Positions 5,251 through 6,305 of a stretch of DNA of 6,305 nucleotides are shown here, one piece after another; within the stretch, counting starts at the first letter, position 1; every line of letters begins with the position of its first letter. Location of the stretch: assembly GCA_035651455.1 (NCBI GenBank), contig DASRFR010000001.1, positions 1 through 6,305 of the forward strand, in the 5' to 3' direction. Position numbers and translations under genes: made by a program. Origin of the DNA: DASRFR01 sp035651455. Lineage in GTDB: Bacteria; Acidobacteriota; Terriglobia; Terriglobales; Acidobacteriaceae. The notes beneath the pieces were generated by a model. The model made no database searches and was not told the DNA's origin. It saw nothing but the letters and a program-made list of their open reading frames with translations.

Positions 5251-5768
5251 GGCTCACCTCGTGATTCATCCGCCTTTGCTATCAAGTCGACAGTGACTTT
5301 TTGTCTGCATCTGGCGCGGAATCTTCTTGCCACCCGGCTGACATACTCGTGCACGTCGATGGATGAATAATCAAGCTGCCGACGAAGGATCGGCCTCTCA
5401 CCCACGTAGTAGGCAGCTATTGCTAACCGGAAGTCGCCTTTAAACAGTCGAATCAACCACGCCAGATAAGCCACGCCGCCCCTTATGTTCTCGTCCAGGC
5501 GATAGCGATTTCGAACACCAAATCGCGCTGCCGTTTCCGGCATGAGTTGCATCATGCCCACCGCGCCTTTGCTTGATATGGCATAGGGATTCCAGGCGGA
5601 TTCTTCGTCGATAATCGCTTCTACAAGCTCTATCGGAACTCGATATACCGTCGCGTAATACGCAGCCCACCGGTCAGAGAGAATGCGAAGATCGGTAGAC
5701 GTCAACACCTGCGCTCGTGCGACGTGTATCGAGAGCAGCAGGCAACAGGCATAGCCAATCCGTTTCAT
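5247..5768 (-). CDS. VirB1-like lytic transglycosylase (SLT domain)
   Basis: The protein has 173 residues. It starts with a signal peptide (about 1-19, MKRIGYACCLLLSIHVARA|Q) and contains an SLT lysozyme-like domain at about 34-140. The hallmark IIDEESAWNPYAISSKGAVG-MMQLMPETA places the catalytic Glu at E56. G68-A-V-G and M72-M-Q-L-M-P are the conserved second motif, and R95-G-G-V-A-Y-L-A a third. In T4SS clusters such enzymes (VirB1 family) cleave peptidoglycan glycan strands in the periplasm so that the channel can be assembled. The usual A-Y-N-A-G motif is AYYVG here (118-122). The start overlaps the moxR-like stop (ATGA, 4 bp) and has GAGGGAG about five bases upstream. The stop overlaps the virB9 start. 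A general housekeeping transglycosylase is possible but unlikely in this operon. Confidence 0.88.
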   Translation of the reverse strand: MKRIGYACCLLLSIHVARAQVLTSTDLRILSDRWAAYYATVYRVPIELVEAIIDEESAWNPYAISSKGAVGMMQLMPETAARFGVRNRYRLDENIRGGVAYLAWLIRLFKGDFRLAIAAYYVGERPILRRQLDYSSIDVHEYVSRVARRFRARCRQKVTVDLIAKADESRGEP

Positions 5769-6305
5769 GCCACTCCCTCGGCCAGTACGGGTCTTTCACT
5801 GCGAGCCATGATCTTGCCAGGTCCGCCGCTTGCGACAAGTTCATCCCGATACCGCTTCGAGTCGGCAACTAGCCCCTCAAACCCCGCGCGCAGCATCAGT
5901 CGCTTGCGATCCCCATCCGTCTTTGCTAATAACGGCAACAACAAATCGCGTTGTTCATGTGAAATTTCCTCCGCCCCAAGGATTTCAAGGGCTTGCGCCA
6001 AATCCAGCATTTCCGCGATCGAGGGCGGTTTCTCCATGTTCCAGCCCCGCAGGGCGTGGGCGAGTCCGGCCAACTGGCTGCGTAATCGCACATTCTCGGT
6101 TCGGTTCCTGATGCTCAGAATCTCGGTTTCGCGCTCGACCGAGGGATAGTCGAACCGCAGATAAAAACATCTCCGGCGGAGAGGATCGCCAAGCCGCCGT
6201 TCCTCATTCGAACTGAGCACGACGAAAGGTACAGTCGCGGCAGTTATCGTTCCGAGTTTCGGCACAGTGATCTGCCAGGCGCTTAGGACCTCAAGCAGTA
6301 AAGCC
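5765..6305 (-). CDS. MoxR-family AAA+ ATPase, C-terminal part (5' end beyond the window)
   Basis: The reading frame is open through the right edge and shows 179 residues, beginning ALLLEVLSAWQITVPKLGTI. A GTG at 6265 lies inside conserved sequence and is not the real start. The visible part covers the region after Walker B: ALLLEVLSAW, the sensor-1 strand PFVVLSSNEERRLG, and DPLRRRCFYLRFDYPSVERE with the arginine cluster typical of the MoxR group. A helical lid domain follows (about 70-150), with a short C-terminal extension (MARSERPVLAEGVA). The nucleotide-binding Walker motifs lie off the window. MoxR ATPases remodel partner proteins, usually ones with a von Willebrand A domain encoded next door. 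Here the next gene is instead a T4SS transglycosylase, joined by a 4-bp ATGA overlap. A VWA partner may lie upstream, outside the view. The family call is firm; a role in T4SS assembly is inference from coupling. Confidence 0.86.
   Translation of the reverse strand, partial: ALLLEVLSAWQITVPKLGTITAATVPFVVLSSNEERRLGDPLRRRCFYLRFDYPSVERETEILSIRNRTENVRLRSQLAGLAHALRGWNMEKPPSIAEMLDLAQALEILGAEEISHEQRDLLLPLLAKTDGDRKRLMLRAGFEGLVADSKRYRDELVASGGPGKIMARSERPVLAEGVA

Noticed and set aside
5765..6265. GTG at 6265 as start of the MoxR-like gene
   Set aside because: The open frame and conserved MoxR sequence (ALLLEVLSAWQIT) continue upstream to the window edge, so the gene is simply cut by the window.
1..6305. 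CRISPR array, tRNA, insertion sequence or attachment site
   Set aside because: I saw no regularly spaced repeats, no cloverleaf, no transposase-like protein and no terminal inverted repeats on either strand.

Overview
This 6.3 kb window carries genes on the minus strand only. They read as a large piece of a type IV secretion system (T4SS) locus of the VirB/Trb kind. G+C is about 55-60% in most genes, and the export signals and VirB9/VirB10 envelope proteins point to a Gram-negative bacterium. Several traits would suit an Acidobacteriota-type soil or environmental organism: a MoxR ATPase beside the cluster, a reduced VirB set and dense coupling of genes. That taxonomic guess is weak and rests on impression, not on a marker gene.

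In transcription order (high to low coordinates) the first unit is: the C-terminal part of a MoxR-family AAA+ ATPase (from the right edge to 5765), a secreted VirB1-like lytic transglycosylase (5768-5247), a VirB9/TrbG-like periplasmic protein (5250-4156), a VirB10/TrbI-like inner-membrane scaffold (4181-2742) and an unrecognised 123-residue soluble protein (2745-2374). Every junction overlaps, by 4 bp in three cases and 26 bp in one, so this looks like one translationally coupled operon.

A 452-bp gene-free stretch follows (2373-1922). It contains a strong sigma70-like promoter (TTGACA, 17-bp spacer, TACTTT at 2022-1994). This promoter should drive the second unit: a signal-peptide-bearing VirB2-like pilin (1921-1562), a 220-residue polytopic membrane protein (1446-784), a 155-residue membrane protein (775-308) and a VirB3-like protein that runs off the left edge (291-1). 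VirB4 would be expected next, outside the window.

The main observation is that the three genes between the promoter and virB3 look like one family. The same two-helix VirB2-type module (N-W-x-G-N-x-I-x-P, then x-V-S-G about 44 residues from the first Asn) occurs once in the pilin, twice in tandem in the 155-residue protein, and at least twice in diverged form in the 220-residue protein. This suggests a pilin gene that expanded into single, double and multi-hairpin versions, perhaps replacing VirB6 or minor-pilin functions. No VirB5, VirB6, VirB7 or VirB8 is recognisable in the window. Together the genes would make a cell-wall-piercing enzyme, an envelope channel and a pilus or membrane platform. 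Whether the system conjugates DNA, exports proteins or does something else cannot be told from this window.
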